This document shows positions 1 through 10,029 of a stretch of DNA of 58,022 nucleotides, piece by piece. The notes beneath the pieces were generated by a model. It did no database searches. It had not been told where the DNA came from and was given only the letters and a program-made list of their open reading frames with translations. A program made the translations under genes and the position numbers. The stretch lies in NCBI GenBank assembly GCA_025459355.1, contig JALOQS010000001.1:1-58022 (forward strand), in the 5' to 3' direction. The stretch comes from Pirellula sp. Lineage in GTDB: Bacteria; Planctomycetota; Planctomycetia; Pirellulales; Pirellulaceae. Positions within the stretch are counted from its first letter, which is position 1, and every line of letters begins with the position of its first letter.

Positions 1-1
1 C

Positions 2-106
2 TATTACAAACTCCGTAACATTACCGCTGATACCGAAATGCGACAAAGTATCGCCGGTACGAGCACCACTGGACCAACCAATCCCGCGCGGCAGCAACCA
101 ACTTAA
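2..106 (+). CDS. C-terminal end of an unknown protein (truncated by window start)
   Basis: A reading frame is open from base 2 to a TAA at 104-106 and gives the last 34 residues, ending TNPARQQPT. The tail is polar and rich in Thr, Gln and Asn, as in a disordered C-terminus. The 76-nt gap to the next gene on the same strand suggests a shared transcript. No family can be recognised from so short a piece, and another frame is also open here, so the call is weak. Confidence 0.4.
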   Translation, partial: YYKLRNITADTEMRQSIAGTSTTGPTNPARQQPT

Positions 107-182
107 GCGATTGTTGAAAATCGCATTGCGTTCATAGCGGTTTGAGGCTCATCGCTTAGAGCATTTTTTAAACGAGGTTATC

Positions 183-671
183 ATGGCGGACGACTTAGAC
201 GATTTTTTGCGACAGGCTGCCGAACGCCGTAAGCAAAGGCAAAAGCAGAAAGAGAACCGCGGACCTATTGCGGCGGAACCACTGGCTGCACCGCCGTTAA
301 GCGAATCTGAAACACAATCTCGCAAACAGCCACTCAGTCAGCAGCAGACGGTCGCTCAATCCAGGCAGCGTCAAAGCGAGCACGTGGTTATCGCCGAGGC
401 TGTGGAGACCTCGCGACTCAAGTCGCAATTCGATCCGCCCGCCAAACCCACCAAGCAACAAAAAAAGCAAAAGTCGCAGCAACAGCAGTTGCCGAGCAGT
501 CAGACCCGAGTCTTAGCCAATACATCTGACGTGCCGGCTCGTGAAACAGGCCCCGAGTTGCCGACCAAGATTCTTAACTCTTCGAATATCATCCAAAATA
601 TACGCGATCCGCAATCGCTAAGAACCGCGATTATCGTACACGAGATCTTAAAGCGGCCGTGGCAGGACTAA
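183..671 (+). CDS. Hypothetical Gln/Lys-rich protein with conserved-looking C-terminus
   Basis: 162 residues. ATG at 183 is preceded by GAGG about nine bases upstream. Residues 1-18 (MADDLDDFLRQAAERRK) look helical and charged. The middle (about 20-115) is low-complexity and rich in Gln, Lys, Pro and Ser, so probably disordered. The last 35 residues look folded and hydrophobic (LRTAIIVHEILKRPWQD). There is no signal peptide or membrane segment, which points to the cytoplasm. The order folded head, disordered linker, folded tail suggests an adaptor or scaffold peptide, but this is inference. I do not recognise the family. Confidence 0.65.
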   Translation: MADDLDDFLRQAAERRKQRQKQKENRGPIAAEPLAAPPLSESETQSRKQPLSQQQTVAQSRQRQSEHVVIAEAVETSRLKSQFDPPAKPTKQQKKQKSQQQQLPSSQTRVLANTSDVPARETGPELPTKILNSSNIIQNIRDPQSLRTAIIVHEILKRPWQD

Positions 672-922
672 CGCTTATTCTCCTACGAATTTTCAGTCTG
701 CCGTTCTAAGGAACGAGGTAAGGTATTTGGAATACGACGCCCTAAACGTGTCGTTCAGAATCGAACGCTGGAGGTAATCGATTCGATCTTAATGGACACT
801 TTTCGCACTCGCGTGCCATTTGCCAAATGAATGGACTCGGGTAACTTCTACATCTAGCGAGCACGACACCGTTTTGCCTTTGCTCGCCGACTCATTGACT
901 TTTCCAAAAGGTGACTAACCTC

Positions 923-3601
923 ATGAGCTTTCCTAAGCTAGCTCTCATGCTACCCTATCCTAAGCTTCCACTTTTCGTTTTCTTGGTAACAACCATGTTG
1001 CTGAACACCGCGCCAGCTCAAGACACTCCGATTCTCGATCGGAACCTGTTTTTCGGAAATCCTCAGATCTCAGGTGGGCAGTTGAGCCCTGACGGAAAAA
1101 CCATTTCGTTCATGAAGGCCTACAACGGGATCATGAACATTTGGGTCAAAGGTTTTGACGAACCGTTCGAAGACGCAGTTCCCGTAACTGACAGCCAGCG
1201 TCCGCTGATGGGTTACGCTTGGACCGATGATGGCAAGTACATACTCTATGTTAAGGACAAAGACGGCGATGAAAACATAAACGTCTTTGCTGTTGATCCG
1301 AAACAAGCGACCAAAGACAAAATCCCGGAATCTCGCAATCTGACTCCGCTCAAAGATGTCTCCGCCCAAATGGTTCACGTGAGCCAAAAAGATCCTGATC
1401 TTTTGTGGGTTGGTTTGAATGACCGGGATAAAGCATGGCACGATTTGTACCAATTGAAAATCTCCACCGGTGAACTCACGCTGCTTTACCAAAACGACGA
1501 TCGAATCACCGGATACGATTTCGACTGGGACGACAATCTGCGATTGCTTAGCCGCACCGACGAAAAAGGGACGACGACACTTCTTAGAAAAGACAAAGAT
1601 GCGTTAGTTCCCATCTACGACACGCTCGTCACCGAAGGGGCGGGTGTCATAGGCTGGACACCGGATAATAAAAAGTGCTATCTCGAAACGAACAAAGGGG
1701 ATCTCGATCTTTCCTCGGTCTACATCATGGATCCGGAAACGAAAGAGTTGACGTTCTTTGAAAGCGATCCGGAAAAGCGAGTTGACTTTGGTTCCTTGCA
1801 ATTGGACCAAAATACTCGCAAAGTGATCTCGACTTCCTATGTCGAAGACAAGGCTCGCTACTACTGGAAAGATGTTACCTGGGAAGGAAACTATAATTTC
1901 CTCGTCAACAAATTTCCTGGACGAGAGATCTCGTTTCAGAGTTCTACGAAAGATTATTCCAAGTTTCTGGTGGCTGTTTCAGGGGACCGCTACGCAACCG
2001 AAGCTTGGTTCTTTGATGCGAAGTCGAAAGATCTAATCTTTCAATACACCCCAAGACCTGAGCTCAAAGAAGTTGAACAACACCTTGCGCCGATGCTTCC
2101 TGTTCGCTACCCAAGCAGTGATGGACTAGAAATACCCGCTTATCTAACGCTTCCCGTCGGAAAGAAGCCGGAAAATCTTCCAATGGTTGTTGTCGTGCAC
2201 GGTGGACCTAAGGGGCCTCGCGATATGTGGGGATACAACCCTGAAGCTCAGTTTCTTGCCAACCGTGGCTATGCTGTACTACAACCCAATTTCCGCGCAA
2301 GCGGCGGATATGGCAAAGCGTTCTTGAACGCGGGCGATGGCCAATGGGGAAAGCTGATGCAAGACGATATCACCTGGGGCGTCAAATATTTGATCGAACA
2401 GGGAACAGTGGATAAGTCTCGCATCGCCATTATGGGTGGCAGCTACGGCGGATATGCTACCTTGGCAGGACTAACCTTTACACCCGATTTGTATGCTTGC
2501 GGTGTCGATATCGTTGGTCCAAGTAACATATTCACATTGCTCGATTCCATTCCCGCTTATTGGGAATCCGGTCGTGCGTTCTTGTATGGAATGGTTGGCG
2601 ATCCTAACACTGAAGAGGGCAAGAAAAGGATCCAAGAAGCGAGCCCTCTGTTCAGCGCGAGTCGCATTCAGAAGCCCCTTCTTATCATCCAAGGAGCGAA
2701 TGACCCTCGCGTGAAACAAGCTGAAGCGGATCAAATCGTTATTGCTCTTCGCGATCGAGGACACGACGTTAGCTACATTCTAGCCGAGGACGAGGGACAC
2801 GGTTTTGCGAAGCCAGTCAATCGAATGGCCATGTATGCGGAAATCGAACGCTTCTTGGCAAACAAGATCGGTGGTCGATATCAAGAGTCGATGCCGGAGG
2901 ATGTTGCCAACCGTCTGAGTGAGCTTAAAGTTGACATCAGCAAAGTAACGTATGTAAATCCAAAAGAGGTTTCCGTCGTTGAAAAGCTACCAAAGATTAC
3001 CCCGGCTCTTAAAGCTGGTACTGAGAATTGGAACGTTAAGATTGCCGTTCAAGGCCAGGTGCTGTCCATGAAAACAAAGCGAACCATTTCCCAAAAGGGT
3101 GGTTCGTGGGTTATCACCGATGACACGGTCGGGCCTCTAGGCAATATGACTGACAGTGCGACCTATAACGCTTCGTTGGAACCAGAATCGAGAACGCTAA
3201 CCGAAGGCGAACAGGTTCTTGATGCGAAGTATACTCCTAACAAAGTCACGCTTTCCAAAGGAGATGTCTCGCAGGAGCTTGCCTACGCAGGAGCGTTGCT
3301 ATGCGATGGGCCAGGTCGCGACTACATTCTCTGCGGCATGGAACTGAGTGCCGAAACGAATCTTGTGGTCAATGTGGTAGACCTTCAAACTGGCAAAGTG
3401 CAGCCAACACGTATCCAGGTCGTCGGTGAAGAAGATTGGAACGGTAAGCTTCTTACCAAGTTGACTTTAACCAATTTGGAGATGCCGGCACAAAAGGGGA
3501 CTCTGTGGATTGACCTCAAATCTAAATCGGTTCAAAAATCCGAACAAGTCCTTCCGCAGTTGGGTAATGCACTCCTAGAGTTTACTCGCGCACAGGACTA
3601 G
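923..3601 (+). CDS. Secreted S9-family prolyl oligopeptidase with extra C-terminal domain
   Basis: Serine peptidase of family S9 (dipeptidyl/acylaminoacyl peptidase type), which cleaves short peptides, probably outside the cytoplasm. ATG 923 is chosen over an in-frame GTG at 911 because AAAGGTGA lies at good spacing before it; this gives 892 residues. Residues 13-31 form a hydrophobic signal segment ending near APAQD. A seven-bladed beta-propeller region fills about 35-390. The alpha/beta hydrolase part follows: the nucleophile Ser is in GGSYGG (about residue 507), the acid Asp in GANDPRV, and His in EDEGHGF. After the hydrolase ends (about residue 655) come some 230 more residues that resemble a beta-rich periplasmic domain and are not part of the usual family length. 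The family call is secure; the substrate is unknown. Confidence 0.93.
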   Translation: MSFPKLALMLPYPKLPLFVFLVTTMLLNTAPAQDTPILDRNLFFGNPQISGGQLSPDGKTISFMKAYNGIMNIWVKGFDEPFEDAVPVTDSQRPLMGYAWTDDGKYILYVKDKDGDENINVFAVDPKQATKDKIPESRNLTPLKDVSAQMVHVSQKDPDLLWVGLNDRDKAWHDLYQLKISTGELTLLYQNDDRITGYDFDWDDNLRLLSRTDEKGTTTLLRKDKDALVPIYDTLVTEGAGVIGWTPDNKKCYLETNKGDLDLSSVYIMDPETKELTFFESDPEKRVDFGSLQLDQNTRKVISTSYVEDKARYYWKDVTWEGNYNFLVNKFPGREISFQSSTKDYSKFLVAVSGDRYATEAWFFDAKSKDLIFQYTPRPELKEVEQHLAPMLPVRYPSSDGLEIPAYLTLPVGKKPENLPMVVVVHGGPKGPRDMWGYNPEAQFLANRGYAVLQPNFRASGGYGKAFLNAGDGQWGKLMQDDITWGVKYLIEQGTVDKSRIAIMGGSYGGYATLAGLTFTPDLYACGVDIVGPSNIFTLLDSIPAYWESGRAFLYGMVGDPNTEEGKKRIQEASPLFSASRIQKPLLIIQGANDPRVKQAEADQIVIALRDRGHDVSYILAEDEGHGFAKPVNRMAMYAEIERFLANKIGGRYQESMPEDVANRLSELKVDISKVTYVNPKEVSVVEKLPKITPALKAGTENWNVKIAVQGQVLSMKTKRTISQKGGSWVITDDTVGPLGNMTDSATYNASLEPESRTLTEGEQVLDAKYTPNKVTLSKGDVSQELAYAGALLCDGPGRDYILCGMELSAETNLVVNVVDLQTGKVQPTRIQVVGEEDWNGKLLTKLTLTNLEMPAQKGTLWIDLKSKSVQKSEQVLPQLGNALLEFTRAQD

Positions 3602-3620
3602 CCGTCTCGATTGCCGGTAA

Positions 3621-5351
3621 TCAATCGTCTACCAATTCGAGGCGGAGTGTTAATTTAGCGCCTGCCTCTGATGGTTCGGAATACAGCTTGGCCGAAAACT
3701 GTTTGGCCAAGCTTTTGCTTAAGGCAAGCCCCAACCCTATGCCGGGTGCTGACTCCGCTGCTTGCTCTGCGGACTTAGAAAACGGTCTCCACCATCGAAA
3801 GGAATTTTTAAAGCCTGGCCCGAAATCACGAACGCTCACGTGCAGGTGTTGGTTCTTAATGCAGCTACTCAGAATGATTCTTCGATCAATCGCCGAAGCA
3901 GCGTATTTGCATGAGTTGTCAATCAAGTTTAGAAGGATTTGTTCCATGAGATCGATATTGCACGTCACCAATCGATTTGCATGATCTCGACAATCCCAAA
4001 CCATTACCATATTTCCTCTCATGGCGGCACTTTCGATTCTCCCTTCGATACACGCCAAAATCTCACCGAATAGGATTGTTGTCCGTTCGGGTGTAGCACG
4101 CCCCCGTTCAATTCTTGAGAATGCAAGAATGTTCTCGACGAGGTGCTGCAATCGCAACGATTCGGCCTTGAGAGTATCTAAGTACAATTTCCGCTGAGAC
4201 TCTTCTGTAACGACTCCTTGGGTTAGCAAATCGGTGTAAAGCTGAAAGGTAGTGAGCGGTGTACGTAATTCGTGGGTAACAGAAGAAACAAACAATGACC
4301 GGCGATAATTGATTTGCTGAAATGCTGCGAGAGACAAGCTGCCAGCGAGAATGGCTAGAATCGCTGCCCCCCAGGCAATCAAAAGGGTATACAAGGTAGA
4401 AGCACGAGTCGACGTTAGATGCGATATCGGGCTTGAGATGATTGGTTCGAGACGCAGAGGCAAAGAAGCGAGTCGAGCATAATCATCCATCATGGAATCC
4501 GCTTCAACCAGTGAGGATTTCAAGGGAACGATTTCTACTTCGGGAAAAAGATCGGAGACCAGGGACTTTATGGTACGACTAAGTTGAACATGATCAATTT
4601 GACATCCTTGAACGAGCGATCGATTCGAATCGCCAATGGCTCGGACGAGCAGCAGTTTGTCCCTGTTCCAAATCGGTATCATGGGTTGCAGGGAAACTGC
4701 TCGCTCTGTTTGCTGGGAGGAGTTTTCAAACGCAAAGTAGTTTCCGATTTGCGAATTTTGTTGTCGTTGTTGAAAATCTCGCTCATTTCGCGAATCTTGG
4801 TTGAACGCATTTAAAGCCTTGTTGGTGATCGGTGCAACGTTTTGATCGTGGCTTAGCCCATTCGATCCGATTCCTTCACGCTTGGGTGTGTCAGTGGCAA
4901 GCCTCCGATTGATTGCGATTGCTTTCTGAATAAGAACGATTAGCTCCTCATCAATGGATTTCCATTGCGTGGATACTGACCGAACTTGTTCCGTTCCAGG
5001 ATCCCATTCGAAACGATCTACAATGGGCAATTCTGACATGACCTCAAGGTTTGAGTTGGTGGCGGATGTGGACTCTCGGGTATCCTTTGGGCGCGAGGTT
5101 GTGATTGGCGATCCCATGAACATTTCGGGAGCAACGAGGCTTTCTTGTATGATGAGCGGGGCTAGCGCTGAATCCAATCGCCAAAGAGCAACTCTCAAGT
5201 TTTCAGAAAGTGCAGCCACGCGACGTGCCTCAGCTTCGGCGTACTCGGATTTCAATACGAGGGTTGAGATTAGGAAAAGACCTAGCAGAGCTAGAACCGA
5301 GATCGCCGCGAATCCGCACCACCATTTCATCGCTTGATTGGGAAGACGCAT
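3621..5351 (-). CDS. Membrane sensor histidine kinase
   Basis: Autophosphorylating sensor kinase that would pass phosphate to the regulator encoded just upstream. ATG 5351 gives 576 residues and starts 2 nt after the regulator's stop; an in-frame TTG at 5384 would add 11 residues and overlap. A first membrane helix lies at about residues 12-34, a long external sensor region of roughly 290 residues follows, and a second helix lies near 325-345. HisKA motif SSVTHELRTP holds the phospho-acceptor His (about residue 360). HATPase motifs are NLIDNSCKYA (N box), VRDFGPGF (G1) and GIGLGLALSK (G2). The sensor part has no recognisable ligand domain. It belongs to the EnvZ/OmpR-like class; the signal is unknown. 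Confidence 0.93.
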   Translation of the reverse strand: MRLPNQAMKWWCGFAAISVLALLGLFLISTLVLKSEYAEAEARRVAALSENLRVALWRLDSALAPLIIQESLVAPEMFMGSPITTSRPKDTRESTSATNSNLEVMSELPIVDRFEWDPGTEQVRSVSTQWKSIDEELIVLIQKAIAINRRLATDTPKREGIGSNGLSHDQNVAPITNKALNAFNQDSRNERDFQQRQQNSQIGNYFAFENSSQQTERAVSLQPMIPIWNRDKLLLVRAIGDSNRSLVQGCQIDHVQLSRTIKSLVSDLFPEVEIVPLKSSLVEADSMMDDYARLASLPLRLEPIISSPISHLTSTRASTLYTLLIAWGAAILAILAGSLSLAAFQQINYRRSLFVSSVTHELRTPLTTFQLYTDLLTQGVVTEESQRKLYLDTLKAESLRLQHLVENILAFSRIERGRATPERTTILFGEILACIEGRIESAAMRGNMVMVWDCRDHANRLVTCNIDLMEQILLNLIDNSCKYAASAIDRRIILSSCIKNQHLHVSVRDFGPGFKNSFRWWRPFSKSAEQAAESAPGIGLGLALSKSLAKQFSAKLYSEPSEAGAKLTLRLELVDD

Positions 5352-5353
5352 AG

Positions 5354-6079
5354 CTAATCGGAGGTCGAGGAAACGGGGGTGCAAAACATATAGCCATGTC
5401 CGCGAACGGTAATAAGAATTTTCGGATCGTCGGATGCGTCTCCTAGCTTCTCACGCAATCGCGCGATCGTCATGTCGATCGTTCGTGTCTGAAGTCCTCG
5501 TGGCGAGATCTTCCAAACATGGCTAAGTATCTCATCACGACTCACGACTCTAGAATGGTGTTTGGCTAGGTAAGATACAAGCTCCCACTCCTTTTCCGAC
5601 AACAAATGCACGGTCTGGTTATCGAGGCGAATTTCGCGTCGCTGGAAATTGATACATCCACCGGCGAACGAGAGTTTTTCGTTAGCCTGAGGACGTTCGG
5701 GAGTTCTTCGTAAAACAGCCTCGATTCGGGCTAAAAGCTCCTGGAGCCCAAATGGTTTCACAACGTAATCATCCGCTCCACTTCGCAGCCCAGCCACTCG
5801 ATCAGACTCCTCACCGCGAGCCGTTAGCATAATGACAGGTAGAGTCGATTCGGATTCGCGAATGCGCCGGAGCACGTCCATTCCACTGCACCCAGGCAAT
5901 ACGACATCTAATACCACCAGATCAATGGGATTGCTTAAGGCGGCATGAATACCCTCATCGCCACGGGCTGATTCGTAAACCTGATAACCCGCGAATCGCA
6001 ACGCATCGGCAAGCCCACGACGAATGGCATGGTCGTCCTCGACGATCAAGATTCGTTGTGAGTGGTTGTTAAGCGACAT
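5354..6079 (-). CDS. OmpR/PhoB-family response regulator
   Basis: DNA-binding response regulator of 241 residues and partner of the kinase downstream. Receiver domain: acidic pair in IVEDD (15-16), phospho-acceptor Asp58 in VVLDVVLP, Thr86 in MLTARGE, Lys108 in VVKPFG. The C-terminal winged helix (about 131-236) has the OmpR-type pattern LSEKEWELVSYL...VSRDEIL...RTIDMTIARLREKL and ends in VRGHGYMF. It is first in a two-gene operon, with the kinase starting within a few bases of its stop. Targets are not visible; the 400-nt gap upstream, shared with the divergent propeller gene, is a natural place for autoregulation. Confidence 0.96.
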   Translation of the reverse strand: MSLNNHSQRILIVEDDHAIRRGLADALRFAGYQVYESARGDEGIHAALSNPIDLVVLDVVLPGCSGMDVLRRIRESESTLPVIMLTARGEESDRVAGLRSGADDYVVKPFGLQELLARIEAVLRRTPERPQANEKLSFAGGCINFQRREIRLDNQTVHLLSEKEWELVSYLAKHHSRVVSRDEILSHVWKISPRGLQTRTIDMTIARLREKLGDASDDPKILITVRGHGYMFCTPVSSTSD

Positions 6080-6487
6080 GAGGCTGGTTCAAAGAAGAAA
6101 GAAAATGAAAAGGTGCCGAATTTGGCTACCGAGACCTGAAATGGTTATCCTTTAAACTAGTGGATTGGACCAGATTGCCAAACCAATTACCAACTGAGGT
6201 TCGGATTTATCAAGAATTTGCAGGATTTCATAGACTGTGTACCCATAGTGGCTGATTCGTTGTCCTCATCGGAACGATGTCAAATCGTACGCAGTGATTG
6301 CCAGTCGGTGTGTCACAAGAATGTAACTTCGATTCGACGTCCTACGGCATGATTGCGTCTATGCCGAACCATGGGATGGCTAGTTGGTTGACCCAAGCAG
6401 GGTGCCGGACTATAAAGGAAGCGAGCTTTTTATTGGCAATTTGCGGTTTTTACACCAAACGAATCCTACCTTTATCTAAGAAATCCT
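6080..6487. other. Divergent intergenic region, regulator / PQQ-like gene
   Basis: 408 nt between the leftward regulator gene and the rightward propeller gene, so it must carry both promoters. TATAAAGG at about 6411 lies 70 nt before the propeller ATG and could be a -10-like element, but no matching -35 is convincing. A 92-codon ORF from 6298 overlaps the real gene and has no family features. No RNA gene or strong repeat is seen. Confidence 0.5.
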
Positions 6488-8005
6488 ATGCGTCGCTTCC
6501 AGGTTCAAATGTTCCGAATCGCTCTTCTTTCCTCGGTTTTGGGCGGCTTGAACCCGGCCTTGACCATTGGGGCTAATGAGAACGACGCTGTGAATGCCGG
6601 TACATCTGGCGTTAAGGCCTCGAACAATTTTGTTAACACGACTGAGTCTGAAGTGCTGTCGGACTTCAGTGCGGAAGAGGGGAGCGAAAAAAATCTTCTT
6701 TGGAAAGCAAAGCTCGGACGAACCTCTTACGGCGGCCCCGTCGTGGCTGGTGGACGAATCTTTATTGGGACTAACAATGCTTCGCCCCGCGATCCTGCAC
6801 TCGATGGGGATCGTGGCGTCGTAATGTGCTTTGATCAAAAGACAGGCGAGTTCCTTTGGCAACACACACACGAAAAGCTCGGTGGAGCAGAAATGGACTA
6901 CCCTGAACAAGGTGTCGTCTCCAACCTAGCTGTCGAGGGTGACTACGCGTGGTACGTTAGCAATCGTTGTGAGCTCGTATGTTTAGATGTCCGTGGAGAT
7001 ACGGTAAACAAAGGCAAAGGTAGAGTCGTTTGGTCCTACGACATGGTCAAGGAGCTAAAGGTGTTTCCATGCCAATTGGCTGTTAGCTCTCCTTTGGTCG
7101 TTGGGGACTTGGTGTTTGCCGTGACAGGCAACGGTTGGAATATTGCCACGAATCCATGGACCTTTCCAGCTCCCGAGGCTCCTAGCTTTGTAGCCTTTAA
7201 CAAGAAAACGGGCGAGTTGGTTTGGAAAGATAGCTCACCAGGAAAGGAAGTCATGGAGGGGCAATGGACTAGCCCGGTCTATGCCGATAACAACGGCAAG
7301 CCTCTCGTCATTTTCCCTGGAGGTGATGGCTGGCTCTACGCGTTTGATGCGGTCAAGCCCGGCAAACCTGTTTGGAAGTTTTTCTGCAACCCCAAGAACT
7401 CTGTCTACGATCACTATAACAAACGCAAATCAGATCGCTGCTACTTTATCGCTGCCCCTGTGGTTCACGATAACAAAGTCTTCATTGGAGTCGGAACCAA
7501 CCCTGAAGATGGATCTGGTGTCGGTCACGTTTGGTGCATCGATGTGACTAAACAAGGGGATGTTTCACCAGTCGGAGATAACTTTGACCCGAAAGCTCCG
7601 GAGAATAAAGACTCGGCCTTGGTCTGGCATTACGGCGGAAAGCTTCCAAAGAAAGGCCAACGAGAATATCAAGTTGGACGTCTACTGAGCAACGTCACCG
7701 TCGCTGACGGATTGGCTTACGTGGCGGAACAAGAAGGCTACTTTCATTGCTTGGACGCCAATACCGGAGAGATGCTATGGATGCACGATATGTTAACAAG
7801 CACGTGGGCGACCCCCTACGTGATCGCTGGCAAGGTGTTCGTTGGGACCGAAGATGGTGATTTGCTCGTGTTTGATCACGGCAGGGAAGCCTCTGAACCC
7901 GAAGCTCTCTACATGGGTTCGGCGGTCAAGAAAGGAATCAACGTCACGGATGGAATCATCTACGTTTTGACCGATTCGTTTTTGTACGCGTTCGGAAAAA
8001 AGTAA
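6488..8005 (+). CDS. Secreted PQQ-like beta-propeller repeat protein
   Basis: 505 residues. Residues 1-27 form a signal peptide (RIALLSSVLGGLNPALTIGA). The rest is a series of beta-propeller blades of the PQQ/quinoprotein type, each with the pattern G.vyvgt..G.l.clD..tGe..W; examples are KKTGELVWKD, DANTGEMLWMH and VFVGTEDGDLLVFD. Planctomycetes encode many such proteins next to secreted enzymes. Calcium/PQQ-binding catalytic residues of alcohol dehydrogenases are not evident, so a structural or binding role is as likely as an enzyme. The only SD is weak (AAGAAAT). The stop codon lies in an 18-bp tandem duplication. Confidence 0.88.
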   Translation: MRRFQVQMFRIALLSSVLGGLNPALTIGANENDAVNAGTSGVKASNNFVNTTESEVLSDFSAEEGSEKNLLWKAKLGRTSYGGPVVAGGRIFIGTNNASPRDPALDGDRGVVMCFDQKTGEFLWQHTHEKLGGAEMDYPEQGVVSNLAVEGDYAWYVSNRCELVCLDVRGDTVNKGKGRVVWSYDMVKELKVFPCQLAVSSPLVVGDLVFAVTGNGWNIATNPWTFPAPEAPSFVAFNKKTGELVWKDSSPGKEVMEGQWTSPVYADNNGKPLVIFPGGDGWLYAFDAVKPGKPVWKFFCNPKNSVYDHYNKRKSDRCYFIAAPVVHDNKVFIGVGTNPEDGSGVGHVWCIDVTKQGDVSPVGDNFDPKAPENKDSALVWHYGGKLPKKGQREYQVGRLLSNVTVADGLAYVAEQEGYFHCLDANTGEMLWMHDMLTSTWATPYVIAGKVFVGTEDGDLLVFDHGREASEPEALYMGSAVKKGINVTDGIIYVLTDSFLYAFGKK

Positions 8006-8031
8006 TCGCGATCAAAAAAGTAATCGCGATT
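7996..8031 (+). repeat. 18-bp tandem duplication across the stop codon
   Basis: The unit AAAAAAGTAATCGCGATC occurs at 7996-8013 and again at 8014-8031 with only the last base changed (C to T). The first copy holds the TAA stop (8003-8005) of the propeller gene. Each copy contains the palindrome ATCGCGAT. Replication slippage is the simplest origin. Confidence 0.9.
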
Positions 8032-8117
8032 GAGCATGGAGCGTTGATCAGAATGCGATTAGCGCCGACATTTGCTTGTGGCTCTGCATTGGCGGAGCCG
8101 TTGGCCACACAGGTTGC

Positions 8118-8552
8118 CTATCTGGTCTCTTCCATTTCGCGAATGTAAGCACGTAGTCGCTCTAACTCGTCCTCCGTGCCTTTGAGTTTGAGCATATTCT
8201 GAACTCTCTTTTGCAATTCGAGCGAATTGACCGGCTTGGAAAGAAAATCATCCGTACCGGCTTCGACAGCTCGTTCGATGTCTCCGAGTTCGCTGAGGGC
8301 GGTTACCATGAGAATCATGATTTTCGAAGTGGCACGATCCGACTTTAGCTTTCGACACACCTCAAACCCGTTCAGCTTGGGCATCATAACATCGAGCAAA
8401 ATGAGGTCGGGCTGAAACGCCTGGACTTTGTCGAGCGTATCTTGCCCGTCAACCGAGAACTCGGTATCGCAATCAAACTTAGCGAGTAGAGCTTCGAGCA
8501 ACTCGCGGTTTTGCGCGTTGTCATCAGCAATCAGTATCTTTGGAGTGGCCAC
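8118..8552 (-). CDS. Receiver-domain-only response regulator (CheY-like)
   Basis: 144 residues made of one receiver domain with a short charged helical tail. Key residues: DD at 10-11 in LIADDN, phospho-acceptor Asp54 in LILLDVMMP, Thr84 in LMVTAL, Lys106 in FLSKPVNS. The tail (about 120-144, DELERLRAYIREMEETR) is a coiled-coil-like helix that could bind a partner. There is no output domain, so it acts through protein contact. It lies 23 nt downstream of glyA on the same strand and may be co-transcribed with it; that pairing has no obvious functional reason. Its kinase is not adjacent. Confidence 0.93.
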   Translation of the reverse strand: MATPKILIADDNAQNRELLEALLAKFDCDTEFSVDGQDTLDKVQAFQPDLILLDVMMPKLNGFEVCRKLKSDRATSKIMILMVTALSELGDIERAVEAGTDDFLSKPVNSLELQKRVQNMLKLKGTEDELERLRAYIREMEETR

Positions 8553-8575
8553 GGTAAGTCCTTTCAGGTTTTCAT

Positions 8576-9859
8576 TTATACAGCGACGCAGTGTGCTGCA
8601 GGAGATTCGGAAAGAACAGACGCTGGTACAGGGAACTGCATGGCCAAGTGCTTTACCTCGGAGCGAATCTTGGCGAGGGCCGCAGGATCTTCATGTGATT
8701 TCAGAGCTGCGACAATCCAATTACCAATCGACTTGAACTCGTCAGCCCCCATACCACGAGTCGTAAGGGCCGGGGTTCCGATCCGAATACCGCTCGGGTC
8801 CATCGGTTTGCGAGTATCAAATGGGATCATGTTCATGTTGACGGTGATCCCGCATTCGTCGAGGGCTTTCTCAGCAATCTTTCCACCGATTCCAAAGCTT
8901 GTCACATCGACGAGTACCAAATGGTTATCGGAACCGCCACTGATCAAACGAAGCCCGCTCGCGAGAAGAGTCTCCGCGAGGACTTTGCAATTAGCAACGA
9001 CCTGCTTACCGTACTCTCGAAATGCGGGCGACATGGCTTCTCCAAAACAGACCGCTTTACCGGCAACCACGTGCATCAGCGGCCCGCCTTGAATACCAGG
9101 GAACACGGCGCTGTTAATCGGCTTGGCATACTCGGCTTTCGATAGAATCAATCCACTACGAGGACCACGAAGCGTTTTGTGTGTGGTCGTCGTCACATAG
9201 TCTGCATAGGGAACCGGTGAGTTGTGAACTCCCGCAGCAACTAGACCGGCATAGTGGGCCATGTCCACCATCAGTTTGGCTCCCACTTCTTTCGCGATTT
9301 CCGCAAACTTGTCGTGGAAGATTTCCCGTGGATAGGCACTCGCTCCCGCAACGATCATCTTGGGCTTGTGCTCTCGCGCCAACTTCGCAACTTGATCGAA
9401 ATCGATCCGGTGATTCACTGGATCAACCCCGTAAGCAAAGAATTTGTAAAGCTTGCCGCTAATATTGAGATGCATCCCGTGGGTCAAGTGGCCTCCCTGT
9501 GCGAGGTCCAATCCCAGGACGGTATCGCCGGGAGTTAGAGCAGACAAATAAACCGCCATGTTGGCTTGCGAGCCCGAGTGGGGCTGAACGTTTGCATGCT
9601 CCGCTCCGAACAACGTCTTGGCACGGTCGATCGCAATGGTCTCCACCGTATCGACGTGTTCGCAGCCACCGTAGTACCGGCGGCCTGGATAGCCTTCAGC
9701 ATATTTGTTGGTCAGCACGCTACCCACGGCTTGCATGACGGCAGCGCTGGTGTAGTTTTCGCTGGCGATCATTTCCAGCCCTTCCTGTTGACGGACGGCT
9801 TCGCTTTCAACGGCTGCCCAAACGGCTGGATCTTGGGTCTGAAGAATATTCATTTGCAC
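8576..9859 (-). CDS. glyA: Serine hydroxymethyltransferase
   Basis: PLP enzyme that converts serine plus tetrahydrofolate to glycine plus 5,10-methylene-tetrahydrofolate; cytoplasmic. 427 residues, close to the usual 415-430. Recognisable family segments are [13 protein letters not shown] near the N-terminus, [38 protein letters not shown] and [14 protein letters not shown], in which Lys228 forms the Schiff base. The start may be residue 1 or Met3. It supplies one-carbon units together with the glycine-cleavage genes near 37-38 kb of this window. A receiver-only regulator follows after 23 nt. Confidence 0.98.
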   Translation of the reverse strand: MQMNILQTQDPAVWAAVESEAVRQQEGLEMIASENYTSAAVMQAVGSVLTNKYAEGYPGRRYYGGCEHVDTVETIAIDRAKTLFGAEHANVQPHSGSQANMAVYLSALTPGDTVLGLDLAQGGHLTHGMHLNISGKLYKFFAYGVDPVNHRIDFDQVAKLAREHKPKMIVAGASAYPREIFHDKFAEIAKEVGAKLMVDMAHYAGLVAAGVHNSPVPYADYVTTTTHKTLRGPRSGLILSKAEYAKPINSAVFPGIQGGPLMHVVAGKAVCFGEAMSPAFREYGKQVVANCKVLAETLLASGLRLISGGSDNHLVLVDVTSFGIGGKIAEKALDECGITVNMNMIPFDTRKPMDPSGIRIGTPALTTRGMGADEFKSIGNWIVAALKSHEDPAALAKIRSEVKHLAMQFPVPASVLSESPAAHCVAV

Positions 9860-10001
9860 GGATTTAAGGTTGAGAAAAGAGCCAATCAGGAAATCACGAC
9901 GATCTCAGCATAAGTAAACGTGTTGCACAGGACGCGATCTCTCACGAATTGTAGTTGTTTCCTGAAAACCGTATTCTCTTCTCGATTGTTCACCCCGTCA
10001 A

Positions 10002-10029
10002 CCGCGACCCGCTAGCCGCGACCAGTTAG
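10002..10029 (+). repeat. 14-bp tandem duplication across the permease stop codon
   Basis: CCGCGACCCGCTAG (10002-10015) is followed directly by CCGCGACCAGTTAG (10016-10029), two mismatches in 14. On the minus strand the duplication contains the last codons and the TAG stop (10012-10014) of the ABC-2 permease gene. Confidence 0.8.

Noticed and set aside
6298-6576. 92-codon ORF in the regulator/propeller intergenic region
   Set aside because: Overlaps the propeller signal peptide region, mixed composition, no SD.
8511-9092. 193-codon ORF opposite glyA
   Set aside because: Antisense to a strongly conserved enzyme, no SD and no family features.
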